Below, in pieces: positions 8,711 to 15,609 of a stretch of DNA of 49,780 bases. Numbering within the stretch: position 1 is the stretch's first letter; each line of letters opens with the position of its first letter. Made by a program: the position numbers and the translations under genes. The notes below the pieces were generated by a model. It was not told where the DNA came from, searched no databases, and saw nothing but the letters and a program-made list of their open reading frames with translations. The DNA is taken from assembly GCA_030765865.1 (NCBI GenBank), contig JAVCDK010000038.1:1-49780 (forward strand), in the 5' to 3' direction. The stretch comes from Candidatus Celaenobacter antarcticus (lineage in GTDB: Bacteria; Cloacimonadota; Cloacimonadia; JGIOTU-2).

Positions 8711-9883
8711 ATGAAAGATAAAATTTTACTTAGTTTGAAGTTACTACTGGTCATTCTGTTCGTTGTTGTTGGTTCAATTATTTCTGTGCGATTGTGGTCA
8801 GGAAAAGGAGAGAAACTCGCAAAGCCAGCCGAACTCATTATCAAAAGCAATATGACCATTGCAGAAATCGGGAAAGCGAATGATATTGAGAATATCGTAC
8901 TTAAGAAAGCATTTGGACTTCAGACAAAAGAAGAACTGAAAAGGAATTTCTCAGAATTCTCACTCACGCAGGAAGAAGCGATAAGCAGGATAAACAAATT
9001 TATGGCGCTGCAAGCAGAAGATGCTTCTAAGAATTGGATGAAAATTGTCATCAAGTTCGGTCTCTGGGTTGCTTTCCTGATCTTCATGTTTGTGATGGTG
9101 AAAAAGAAAAAAGTCAAAACTACAAACAGGAAATGGTTCTATTTCATCGCAGTGATGATATTCGGCGTAATCCTCAGCGCAGATCCCTCACCGATGGGAA
9201 CTATAAAAGATAATTTCACACTCTTTGGCGCTTACCATGTCCTTTTCCCGCCAAGGTTGGTCGCTCTCGCACTCATGCTGCTCATGGTAATTCTCGCGAA
9301 TAAATTCATCTGCTCGTGGGGATGCCAGCTTGGCACCTTGCAGGATCTTATCTTCAGGATAAACAAAGATAATAAAGGAAAGCCGGTTGTTCCACAGATT
9401 AAAATTCCATTCATTATAACCAATACAATACGAATTATATTTTTCATCATATTTGCCGCAATTGCCCTGATCTGGGCTTTTGATATTATTGAACCCGTCG
9501 ACCTTTTTAAAATATTCAAGCCGGCAACACTCGGCATTATTGGAATTATTTTTGCAGCGATTATTTTCAGTTTATCATTGGTCGTATATCGTCCATGGTG
9601 CCATTTATTTTGCCCGTTCGGACTGATTGGCTGGATCGCAGAAAAGATCAGTCTGAACAATATTAAGGTTGATTATGATAAATGTATTGCATGCGGAACG
9701 TGTATAAAAAAATGTCCCTCAACTGTGATGGAAGCAATCATAAAGCATAAGAAAACGATCCCCGATTGTTTTTCGTGCGCGTCCTGCATAGAGAGTTGCC
9801 CTGTCGATGCGATCAGTTTCAACAGCGGGAAACGTGCAAATCCGCCGAAAGAGATTTTAGAGAAACTAGGGGAGAAAGGTTAA
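8711..9883 (+). CDS. Membrane-bound polyferredoxin protein (NapH/CcoG-like 4Fe-4S protein)
   Basis: A 390-residue membrane electron carrier. It has a signal-anchor-like helix at 7-27, a soluble segment at about 35-110, and then roughly five hydrophobic helices. CSWGCQLG (C201, C205) and CHLFCPFG (C297, C301) are the paired CxxxC(P) motifs of the Fer4_5/NapH group. Two classical 4Fe-4S sites follow: C325, 328, 331, 335 and C353, 356, 359, 363. It probably transfers electrons between the membrane and a periplasmic or cytoplasmic partner, which cannot be named. Its 5' end is duplicated at 7198. Confidence 0.85.
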   Translation: MKDKILLSLKLLLVILFVVVGSIISVRLWSGKGEKLAKPAELIIKSNMTIAEIGKANDIENIVLKKAFGLQTKEELKRNFSEFSLTQEEAISRINKFMALQAEDASKNWMKIVIKFGLWVAFLIFMFVMVKKKKVKTTNRKWFYFIAVMIFGVILSADPSPMGTIKDNFTLFGAYHVLFPPRLVALALMLLMVILANKFICSWGCQLGTLQDLIFRINKDNKGKPVVPQIKIPFIITNTIRIIFFIIFAAIALIWAFDIIEPVDLFKIFKPATLGIIGIIFAAIIFSLSLVVYRPWCHLFCPFGLIGWIAEKISLNNIKVDYDKCIACGTCIKKCPSTVMEAIIKHKKTIPDCFSCASCIESCPVDAISFNSGKRANPPKEILEKLGEKG

Positions 9884-9967
9884 GTGTGGAGTGTTCCGCC
9901 TTCATTACATTACGCCGCGATAAAAGGTTGAAAGGCTAGAAGGTTAGAAAAACCAAAATAAAAAAAG

Positions 9968-9995
9968 GGGAGAAAGCTCGTAAGAACTTTCTCCC
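9968..9995 (-). terminator. Hairpin with minus-strand T tract (orphan terminator)
   Basis: GGGAGAAAG (9968-9976) and CTTTCTCCC (9987-9995) pair over 9 bp with a 10-nt loop. Read on the minus strand the stem is followed by CTTTTTT, so it has terminator form in that direction, although no minus-strand gene is recognisable upstream. On the plus strand it lacks a T tract. Confidence 0.45.
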
Positions 9996-10019
9996 GACTT
10001 TCCTTGAGCGGAAAGAGAA

Positions 10020-10091
10020 GATGTATCTGATTGGGTTTTGGGGTCCAATCAATAATACATCAAGGAGGGAATTATGAGGACTTTAATATAA
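10020..10091 (+). promoter_or_regulatory. Structured leader with strong ribosome binding site and a 5-codon frame
   Basis: GATGTAT (10020-10026) pairs with ATACATC (10055-10061), and GATTGG (10029-10034) with CCAATC (10045-10050), forming a two-part hairpin. AAGGAGGG (10062-10069) then leads to ATG at 10074, but the frame encodes only MRTLI before TAA at 10089. This is either a leader peptide or, more likely, the 5' relic of a lost gene. Confidence 0.35.
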
Positions 10092-10202
10092 GGTTATTAT
10101 GATAAATGATGTCAAGAAAATGATATAACGGGTTGCGGGTTGCAAGAATTACATTACAGCGTGACGAAGAAGGGACCAACCCGGAAGCTGATCCCATGAG
10201 TA

Positions 10203-10245
10203 TCAATCTCAGATTCTTCATGCTCATTGAGTTAACTGAGATTGA
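10203..10245. repeat. Perfect 10-bp inverted repeat
   Basis: TCAATCTCAG (10203-10212) and CTGAGATTGA (10236-10245) are exactly complementary with a 23-nt loop. No T tract follows on either side. Role unknown. Confidence 0.6.
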
Positions 10246-10457
10246 ACAAAAGAACACCATAATTATATGGTAAATTTATAGAATACAATGTTATAAAAAT
10301 GTCAAGAAATATGCTGGGATAAGAAAGAATTGACAAAAAGGTGAAGAAATTAAATAAATGTTTCAACATTGAGGTGAATACTGTTTTTACAAATGAAAAT
10401 GAGCGGAAATAGATGTGGAAGTAATAAAATGAATAAAAAAATAGAAGAAAAATGACG

Positions 10458-10550
10458 AATAATCTAAAAGCGAAATCCCCGACATATGTCGTAGACACCA
10501 CGAATTTGGCTGAGTTCACGACATTAATGGCGGGGATACAACCGTTATGC
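10458..10550 (+). mobile_element. attC-like site, partly degenerate
   Basis: GTTATGC at 10544-10550 matches the G/TT-initiated integron core site. It follows a nested imperfect stem: ATCCCCG (10475-10481) with CGGGGAT (10531-10537), and inside it ATGTCGT (10486-10492) with ACGACAT (10518-10524). The expected 5' partner of the core is only approximate (GAATAAT at 10458-10464). The AlbA_2 gene starts 24 bases after the core, the spacing expected for the first gene of a cassette. Confidence 0.45.
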
Positions 10551-10573
10551 ACAACCCAAAAACAGAGTACTAA

Positions 10574-11704
10574 ATGAATCTTGAATCTGAAATATTAAGC
10601 TTAATAGAATCTAAAATAGAAGGTGATTACTGGGATTTTAAGCAAGAACCCCACGATAATAAAGCTTCTCTTCTGCATGATATTCTTTGCATGTCGAATA
10701 GCCTTCACCGCGGAAATAGATTCTTAATTTACGGAGTATCAGACCCCAAAGTGGGAACCGAAGTAATTGGATTAACTAGAGAGCAGAACGGTCGGAAGAC
10801 ACAAGTCAAGTTCATAGATTTCTTGAGGACTAAACCATTTGCAGGTGATTGCCGTCCAGAAATAGAGCTACATACATTAGAGATTTATGGTAAAGAGATT
10901 GATGTTTTAATAATATTTGATAATCCGTTAAAACCATATTATTTAACAGAGGACTACAGAGATAAAGATAAAAATGTAAAAGTTAATTCTATCTATACAC
11001 GAACAAATGATACAAATACACCAATTGATAAATCTGCAGATGTTGGAGTCATAGAAAAAATGTGGATACAAAGGTTTGGGCTTGACTTATCTCCATTAGA
11101 ACGAATGAAATTATTATTGCTTCAACCGAAAGAATGGTTTAAAGACATTGGGAATAAAACATATGCCTACCATCTAGATTTTCCTGAATTCAGGATAGAA
11201 TTTTCCGAGGTTCATGAGTTTTGGGAAGTTTTTAGTTTCTTTTTTACAAATGAAAAATCATACTTAGGAACTGCTACTTGCAAATATCACTCAACAACAC
11301 TTTTTGAGCTCGAGTATATGTATTGTGACGAGATGAGAATAGAATTATCTGTTCCTAAAACTGCATATGTCAAGTTGAAGAATTCTGAAAATTGGTTTTA
11401 TTATTACAATCTTGAGGAATTAGACGGAATATTCCTGTATTTTATGACAAACGGATTGACGCATTTGCATTCAAGAAGTCCTGCATTCCCTTTTGTTTTG
11501 TTTAACAATAAAGTGCAGATGAAAAAATTCATAGAATACCTTGAAGCAAATGAGAATAATTTGAATAAAATAAAGCCAGACTTTTATGCAGAACATGCAA
11601 AAGACAGAATGAAAAAACAGGATAAAAATTCAGTTATTGACCCTCTATTTATTGATAGGGTAATACAGTTGAACAAAAAATGGGCAGGGCATAACAATGT
11701 ATAA
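10574..11704 (+). CDS. AlbA_2 (Schlafen-type) domain protein, probable integron cassette gene
   Basis: A 376-residue protein. Residues about 8-135 match the AlbA_2 / Schlafen-type putative nucleic-acid-binding domain: EGDYWDFKQEP, then ILCMSNSL....NRFLIYGVSD in place of the usual small-residue/glycine stretch, and VGLTREQ. The C-terminal half (about 170-376) is not recognised. The weak ribosome binding site, its position between two attC-like sites and a stop codon lying inside the downstream attC arm all fit a promoterless cassette gene. AlbA_2 proteins occur in transcription control and in defence loci; the role here is unknown. Confidence 0.75.
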   Translation: MNLESEILSLIESKIEGDYWDFKQEPHDNKASLLHDILCMSNSLHRGNRFLIYGVSDPKVGTEVIGLTREQNGRKTQVKFIDFLRTKPFAGDCRPEIELHTLEIYGKEIDVLIIFDNPLKPYYLTEDYRDKDKNVKVNSIYTRTNDTNTPIDKSADVGVIEKMWIQRFGLDLSPLERMKLLLLQPKEWFKDIGNKTYAYHLDFPEFRIEFSEVHEFWEVFSFFFTNEKSYLGTATCKYHSTTLFELEYMYCDEMRIELSVPKTAYVKLKNSENWFYYYNLEELDGIFLYFMTNGLTHLHSRSPAFPFVLFNNKVQMKKFIEYLEANENNLNKIKPDFYAEHAKDRMKKQDKNSVIDPLFIDRVIQLNKKWAGHNNV

Positions 11705-11818
11705 AAATAATAGCCGAGATAGTAGTAAATTAAGGTATTGTAGCACGCTTCAACTTTATTGTAACTTGAAAGGGATGAAGCCCGCAATCGGCTACTATTC
11801 TTATACTAAACGTTATGT
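11689..11818 (+). mobile_element. Integron attC recombination site
   Basis: The outer core GCATAAC (11689-11695) is complementary at 6 of 7 positions to GTTATGT (11812-11818). Inside, TATAAAAATAATAGCCGA (11700-11717) pairs with TCGGCTACTATTCTTATA (11788-11805) at 16 of 18 positions. Spacers between core and stem are 4 and 6 nt. The centre holds a further GCTTCA/TGAAGC stem. Length (130 bp), core sequences and imperfect long stem are those of attC sites of the VCR-like class. The upstream gene's stop codon lies within the 5' arm. Confidence 0.75.
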
Positions 11819-12015
11819 AAAAAAAGGAAAAAAGAAAAGAATAATTATGAAAAATTGTACGAAGTACATATACACGCAAAAATTGGGAGTATCCCCGAAA
11901 TTTTTGGTAGATTTATTGGTGATATCACCGAACATGTTCGGGGATACATTCATTAGCAGAAATATAGTAAATAGCTAAATAAAAGATTAATGTTTTGAAA
12001 AAAAGGGATAATGTA
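11819..12015. other. Non-coding leader of the caspase cassette
   Basis: Together with the attC site this makes a gap of about 310 bases between the AlbA_2 and caspase genes. It contains the perfect hairpin at 11889-11947. A Shine-Dalgarno-like AAAGGGAT lies just before the caspase gene. Open frames here are short, repeat-derived and not gene-like. Confidence 0.5.
11889..11947. repeat. Perfect 11-bp inverted repeat sharing its arm with the 10475 hairpin
   Basis: GTATCCCCGAA (11889-11899) pairs exactly with TTCGGGGATAC (11937-11947); the loop contains the palindrome GGTGATATCACC. The arm core ATCCCCGA/CGGGGATAC also forms the stem of the attC-like site at 10475-10537. It may be a degenerate attC whose core has decayed (CATTAGC follows at 11951), or another repeat family. 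Confidence 0.5.
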
Positions 12016-14259
12016 ATGCGTAGATTTATAAAAATCGTACTTTGTATTTTATGTATATTGTTGTTAACTTCAACGGTATATGGGAAAAAGAAGAAAATTA
12101 ATGCTTCTGATAAATTGATCATTCATTTCTCAAGAGAAGGATTTTATCCTCTAACATCTTGGCAGTATGCACATGGTTGTAAAGAGGAAACTAAATATGA
12201 GGATTACCTATGGTATGAATTCAATGATTGGTTTTTTGAGGGAACCATCTGGGAGACACAGATTGTTTTAAAAACTAAGGAACCAGGAAATTATGATTTG
12301 ATTATAAAACCTTTTTTTAACATCAATGTTATTAAAAGTGGAAAAAATTGGAAATATTCTTGGGATATTACATTGGATATATATAACTTTTCTGACACTA
12401 AATTATTTACTATAAAGCGTAATATTACAAAATATTTCGATCGTCATTATGGACCAGGAGATCTAATAGCTAAATATATGAGAGATGATTCTCAAATAAC
12501 TTCAATTGAAAATGAATTTATTGCACATCCCCTATTTATGCTTGCAACCTTTTGGAAAAATGAAAATTCTAAACTGTCATCAAAAAATAATAAAAACTCA
12601 TCAATAATCTGGAATGGATACTCCTGCGAAAATAATAATAGTTCAATTCAAGACCCCTTTTCTAAAATCAGAGAAAATATCCAAAAACAAATTGATGAAT
12701 ACTTAACACCAAGAAATCCTGTTGATATTAACTCGAGAATTCCAAATATAGTGAGTAAACCTATACTTCCTGATTTACCAAAATTAGTGAAAGGACAATT
12801 TGAAACAATAACTATGTTTGATGAACGTGTTAGAAAAGCAATGGATGAAAGACAAATTCAAATGGATGAAAGACAAATTCAAATTGTTGAACTTCAAGAA
12901 AAATATCGAATTGATGTTGAAAACCGGAACAAAATAATTGAAAATTTACAAATAGAATACAGCAATGATTTGGAAAAAATTAAGAATGAACAAAAATTAA
13001 AAAAAGACATACTTACCCAGAAAATTAACGAATTTACTCAAAAATCATTTTTCGAAGTAATGGGCTTTCCTTTACTAGAAAATCCTGTTTATGATTCAGA
13101 GACTGAGATCATGTATGTTGATTTAAAAGCTTCAAATGCTGACTATCAGAAGAAAATTGCATTGAATTTACCCCTTTCAGAAGCAGAAACATTTTATAAT
13201 AATGTAAAAGCAGAATACGCAATGCCAATAGTAATATATTCAATTGAAGAAAATTCTATTAATCTAAATCAAATAAAAATCTACTCTAATGAAAAATTTT
13301 ACTCGGCTACTTTGACTGATGAAGATTTTGAACCAGAAATATTTGAAATAGCGTTAGAAGATAAAAAAGTAGAATTTGATTCTGAGCAGCAAATATACTT
13401 AGAATTACAAAACCCCAACCTTATAGATACTTATCGAGTAAGTGCAATCCAATATGGAGAGAACCCTGAATCAAAAGGAATAGAATATGATGATGATTTA
13501 ACTCCCATTATTGATAAATTAGAGAGAAAACCTGAAGATTCAAGAAATTGGCTTTTCATTATTGCAGTGGAAAATTATGATGAAACAGATCCTGTGATCT
13601 TTTCTAAAAACAGTGCTGTGCTTTTTAAAAAAACTGCTCAGAAAGTATTCGGAATAAAAGATAGAAATACTTATGCATTAATAGAAAATGATGCAACAAG
13701 TGGAAAAATCAAAGATAAACTACAACGTTTATTTGATAATGTCAAAGAAGGAGATGTAATTTATTTCTATTATAGCGGTCATGGTGTTCCAGTGCCACAA
13801 ACTGAAGACTCTTTTATCTTACCTAAAGATAAAATTGTGGATTATATTTCAAAGGAATCCGAATTCAATTTATCTAACATTTATAAGAATCTCTCAGATT
13901 CAAAAGCTGAAAAAGTATTTGTATTTATTGATGCTTGTTTTAGTGGTAAAACTGATAATGTCCCAATTTTTAAGGGTGTTGCTCCCGGTCTAATCAAAAC
14001 TAAGAAAATTCAGTTTAATAAAGACAAAATGGCAATAATTACAGCTGGCAAAGACAATCAATTCTCAAATAGTTTTGATGAAAAGGGTCATAGAATGTTT
14101 AGTTATTATCTCATAAAAAGTTTGGCAGAGAGAGGAGACATTGAAATAAATTTGCTATATAAAGATATTAGTGTTAAGGTTCATGACACATCTTTTGAAA
14201 AAGGTGATACTTATATTCAGGAACCACAGATTTATGGTAATAAAAAATTGAAACTGTGA
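12016..14259 (+). CDS. Secreted caspase-fold (C14) peptidase with coiled coil
   Basis: A 747-residue protein with an N-terminal signal peptide (residues 1-22, MRRFIKIVLCILCILLLTST then VYG). Residues about 40-210 are an unrecognised beta-rich domain. A coiled coil at about 265-345 contains a duplicated heptad unit (MDERQIQ twice). A middle domain follows, and the C-terminal caspase-like domain covers about 505-747. The catalytic dyad is visible: H589 in YYSGHGVP and C641 in FIDACFSGK. The ATG at 12016 has AAAGGGAT upstream; a TTG at 11995 is in frame but less likely. It pairs with the following DUF4384-type gene (14-base gap). Substrate unknown. Confidence 0.85.
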   Translation: MRRFIKIVLCILCILLLTSTVYGKKKKINASDKLIIHFSREGFYPLTSWQYAHGCKEETKYEDYLWYEFNDWFFEGTIWETQIVLKTKEPGNYDLIIKPFFNINVIKSGKNWKYSWDITLDIYNFSDTKLFTIKRNITKYFDRHYGPGDLIAKYMRDDSQITSIENEFIAHPLFMLATFWKNENSKLSSKNNKNSSIIWNGYSCENNNSSIQDPFSKIRENIQKQIDEYLTPRNPVDINSRIPNIVSKPILPDLPKLVKGQFETITMFDERVRKAMDERQIQMDERQIQIVELQEKYRIDVENRNKIIENLQIEYSNDLEKIKNEQKLKKDILTQKINEFTQKSFFEVMGFPLLENPVYDSETEIMYVDLKASNADYQKKIALNLPLSEAETFYNNVKAEYAMPIVIYSIEENSINLNQIKIYSNEKFYSATLTDEDFEPEIFEIALEDKKVEFDSEQQIYLELQNPNLIDTYRVSAIQYGENPESKGIEYDDDLTPIIDKLERKPEDSRNWLFIIAVENYDETDPVIFSKNSAVLFKKTAQKVFGIKDRNTYALIENDATSGKIKDKLQRLFDNVKEGDVIYFYYSGHGVPVPQTEDSFILPKDKIVDYISKESEFNLSNIYKNLSDSKAEKVFVFIDACFSGKTDNVPIFKGVAPGLIKTKKIQFNKDKMAIITAGKDNQFSNSFDEKGHRMFSYYLIKSLAERGDIEINLLYKDISVKVHDTSFEKGDTYIQEPQIYGNKKLKL
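12841..12882 (+). repeat. Perfect 21-bp tandem duplication in the coiled coil
   Basis: The unit at 12841-12861 is repeated exactly at 12862-12882 and adds one heptad (MDERQIQ) to the coiled coil. Identity at every third-codon position indicates a recent event or a variable repeat. Confidence 0.9.
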
Positions 14260-14273
14260 AATTGGGGTAATCA

Positions 14274-15269
14274 ATGAAACAAACTTTAATTTTTGTAATT
14301 TTAATTTTCTCTTTCAGCTTATTGTTCGCTTCACAACCAGATTGGTATCGTAAATTATCTCAGAAAGATTTTGAGATCATCGGTTATGGTAGCAGTAAAG
14401 ACCTCGAAGAAGCAAGATCTATGGCTAAAAAAGAAATTGCAAATTCAATTCAAGCTCAAATAATTTCTGAAAACATTTTTGAAACTTCCGAAATTAATAG
14501 CGTCGTGAGCGAGAAAGCAAACCTGTATTTAGCAGCAAAAACTGATGTTGTTTTAAGTGATCTGAAAACTATCAAAGAAGAACAAAAGAAAAAGGTTTGG
14601 TATGTAGCCCTATGTTATGACAACCTTCCAATTGAGAAGAAATTTGCCCAGAAAGTATCATTATCAAAGCATAAATCAGAAAATCAGAATAAATATTTTA
14701 TTAAATCACCCTTAATACAATCAATCAATGAAGAATTGAATTGTATTTTGGACATCAAATTAAAAAGAAAGAATAAGATTTGGTATTTGGCTTATGGAAA
14801 TGTTATGCTACCATTATGCCCTGATGAATTTGAGAAATTATTTATTAGCTATGAATCAGAAAATATTTCAATAATTCCATCTAAATCTTCAGTTCTTACA
14901 GAAGGCGATGTTTTTTCTTTTTCAATTGAATCAAAAAAGAATGGTTATTTGTCTATAATTAATGTATATGAAGACGGCGAATGTTTTATCATAACTTCTA
15001 ATCAACCAGTGATGACTAATCAACTTATCAGTATTCCCGATAAATCTTCCGATAATGAATTAATTGCAGGATTGTTTACTGAAAAACAACCAACTTACGA
15101 CTTATACGTAGCTCTATTTGATAACAAAGAAATTAACCTCAGTAGATTACAAACTGCAGGGAGCAAAATTGAAAAAGAAGAATGGCATTATAAATTTAAT
15201 GAAGTTTTAGAGATGATGAATGAATACGAATTTTGCACTGTTTTAATAAGAACAAGACCAAAAATGTGA
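14274..15269 (+). CDS. Exported LPP20/DUF4384-like partner of the caspase protein
   Basis: A 331-residue protein with a signal peptide at 1-19 (hydrophobic core, SLLFAS). Residues about 20-120 resemble the LPP20 lipoprotein fold (PDWYRKL, IIGYGSSKDLEEAR), although no lipobox cysteine is seen. Residues about 205-310 resemble DUF4384 (FSIESKKNGYLSIINVYEDG and the later DLYVALFDNKE). DUF4384 domains are often associated with bacterial caspase-fold proteins. With the preceding gene this forms a two-gene exported module that seems to have arrived as one cassette. Function unknown. Confidence 0.7.
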   Translation: MKQTLIFVILIFSFSLLFASQPDWYRKLSQKDFEIIGYGSSKDLEEARSMAKKEIANSIQAQIISENIFETSEINSVVSEKANLYLAAKTDVVLSDLKTIKEEQKKKVWYVALCYDNLPIEKKFAQKVSLSKHKSENQNKYFIKSPLIQSINEELNCILDIKLKRKNKIWYLAYGNVMLPLCPDEFEKLFISYESENISIIPSKSSVLTEGDVFSFSIESKKNGYLSIINVYEDGECFIITSNQPVMTNQLISIPDKSSDNELIAGLFTEKQPTYDLYVALFDNKEINLSRLQTAGSKIEKEEWHYKFNEVLEMMNEYEFCTVLIRTRPKM

Positions 15270-15324
15270 TTATGCCAACAAGCGTGACCACGCGAAAAAA
15301 TGCTTGGTGCAAGCCAAACATTAT
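15270..15324 (+). mobile_element. Possible degenerate attC end of the caspase cassette
   Basis: GCCAAC (15274-15279), then CAAGC/GCTTG (15279-15283 and 15302-15306), then CAAACATTATAT resemble an attC whose G/TT core has become ATT. The overall pairing is weak, so this is tentative. Confidence 0.25.
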
Positions 15325-15519
15325 ATGAAGAAATTGAAAAGATATGTTTTAGTTGTTTGTATGATTTTGATGGGTTGTAGGTGTGTGAGAGCTGATAATC
15401 TAAAAGTGCATTTTATTGATGTGAGGTAAGGGGACGCGATATTGGTGCAGTATGAGGGAGAGAATTATTTGATCGACTCGGGGCGGAATTTGAGCTCGGA
15501 TAAGCTGATAAATATGTAG
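15325..15519 (+). pseudogene. ComEC-like metallo-beta-lactamase fragment with nonsense mutation
   Basis: The frame reads as an N-terminal signal peptide (MKKLKRYVLVVCMILMG) followed by LKVHFIDVR, a stop at 15427, then GDAILVQYEGENYLIDSGRN. Family members have FIDVGQGDA here, so the apparent GGG-to-AGG and CAA-to-TAA changes destroyed the motif. The frame ends at 15519 after about 64 codons, with the metal-binding HxHxDH region missing. It is a dead remnant of a secreted metallo-hydrolase. Confidence 0.7.
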
Positions 15520-15609
15520 CCACTATTCGATTTCCTCCGAGGTTTTTTTAAAAAAGCACGGAATCAAAATCGAATTCGTGCTTTTATTTATGTTTGGGGG
15601 TTAAGAGAT
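15520..15609. other. Non-coding tail between the dead fragment and hppA
   Basis: Only the bidirectional hairpin at 15550-15586 is evident. With 15270-15519 this makes a stretch of about 340 bases without an intact gene. Confidence 0.5.
15550..15586 (-). terminator. Terminator downstream of hppA (bidirectional form)
   Basis: GCACG (15556-15560) pairs with CGTGC (15577-15581), extended inward by AAT/ATT across a bulged base. A-rich and T-rich flanks on both sides give a T tract in each direction. It sits 29 bases beyond the hppA stop on the minus strand. Confidence 0.65.

Larger units (their letters stand above)
9884..10573. other. Gene-free accessory stretch rich in inverted repeats
   Basis: No convincing protein gene is seen in these 690 bases. 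They hold successive inverted repeats at 9968-9995, 10020-10061, 10129-10183, 10203-10245 and 10475-10537 (listed separately where notable), and a five-codon frame at 10074. They also contain two copies of a CATTAC..CG repeat (9901-9927, 10147-10169) and the GTTATGC core-like site at 10544-10550. Confidence 0.6.

Noticed and set aside
11697-11978. 93-codon frame after the AlbA_2 gene
   Set aside because: It lies across the attC stem and the 11889 hairpin; its apparent coding is a by-product of these structures.
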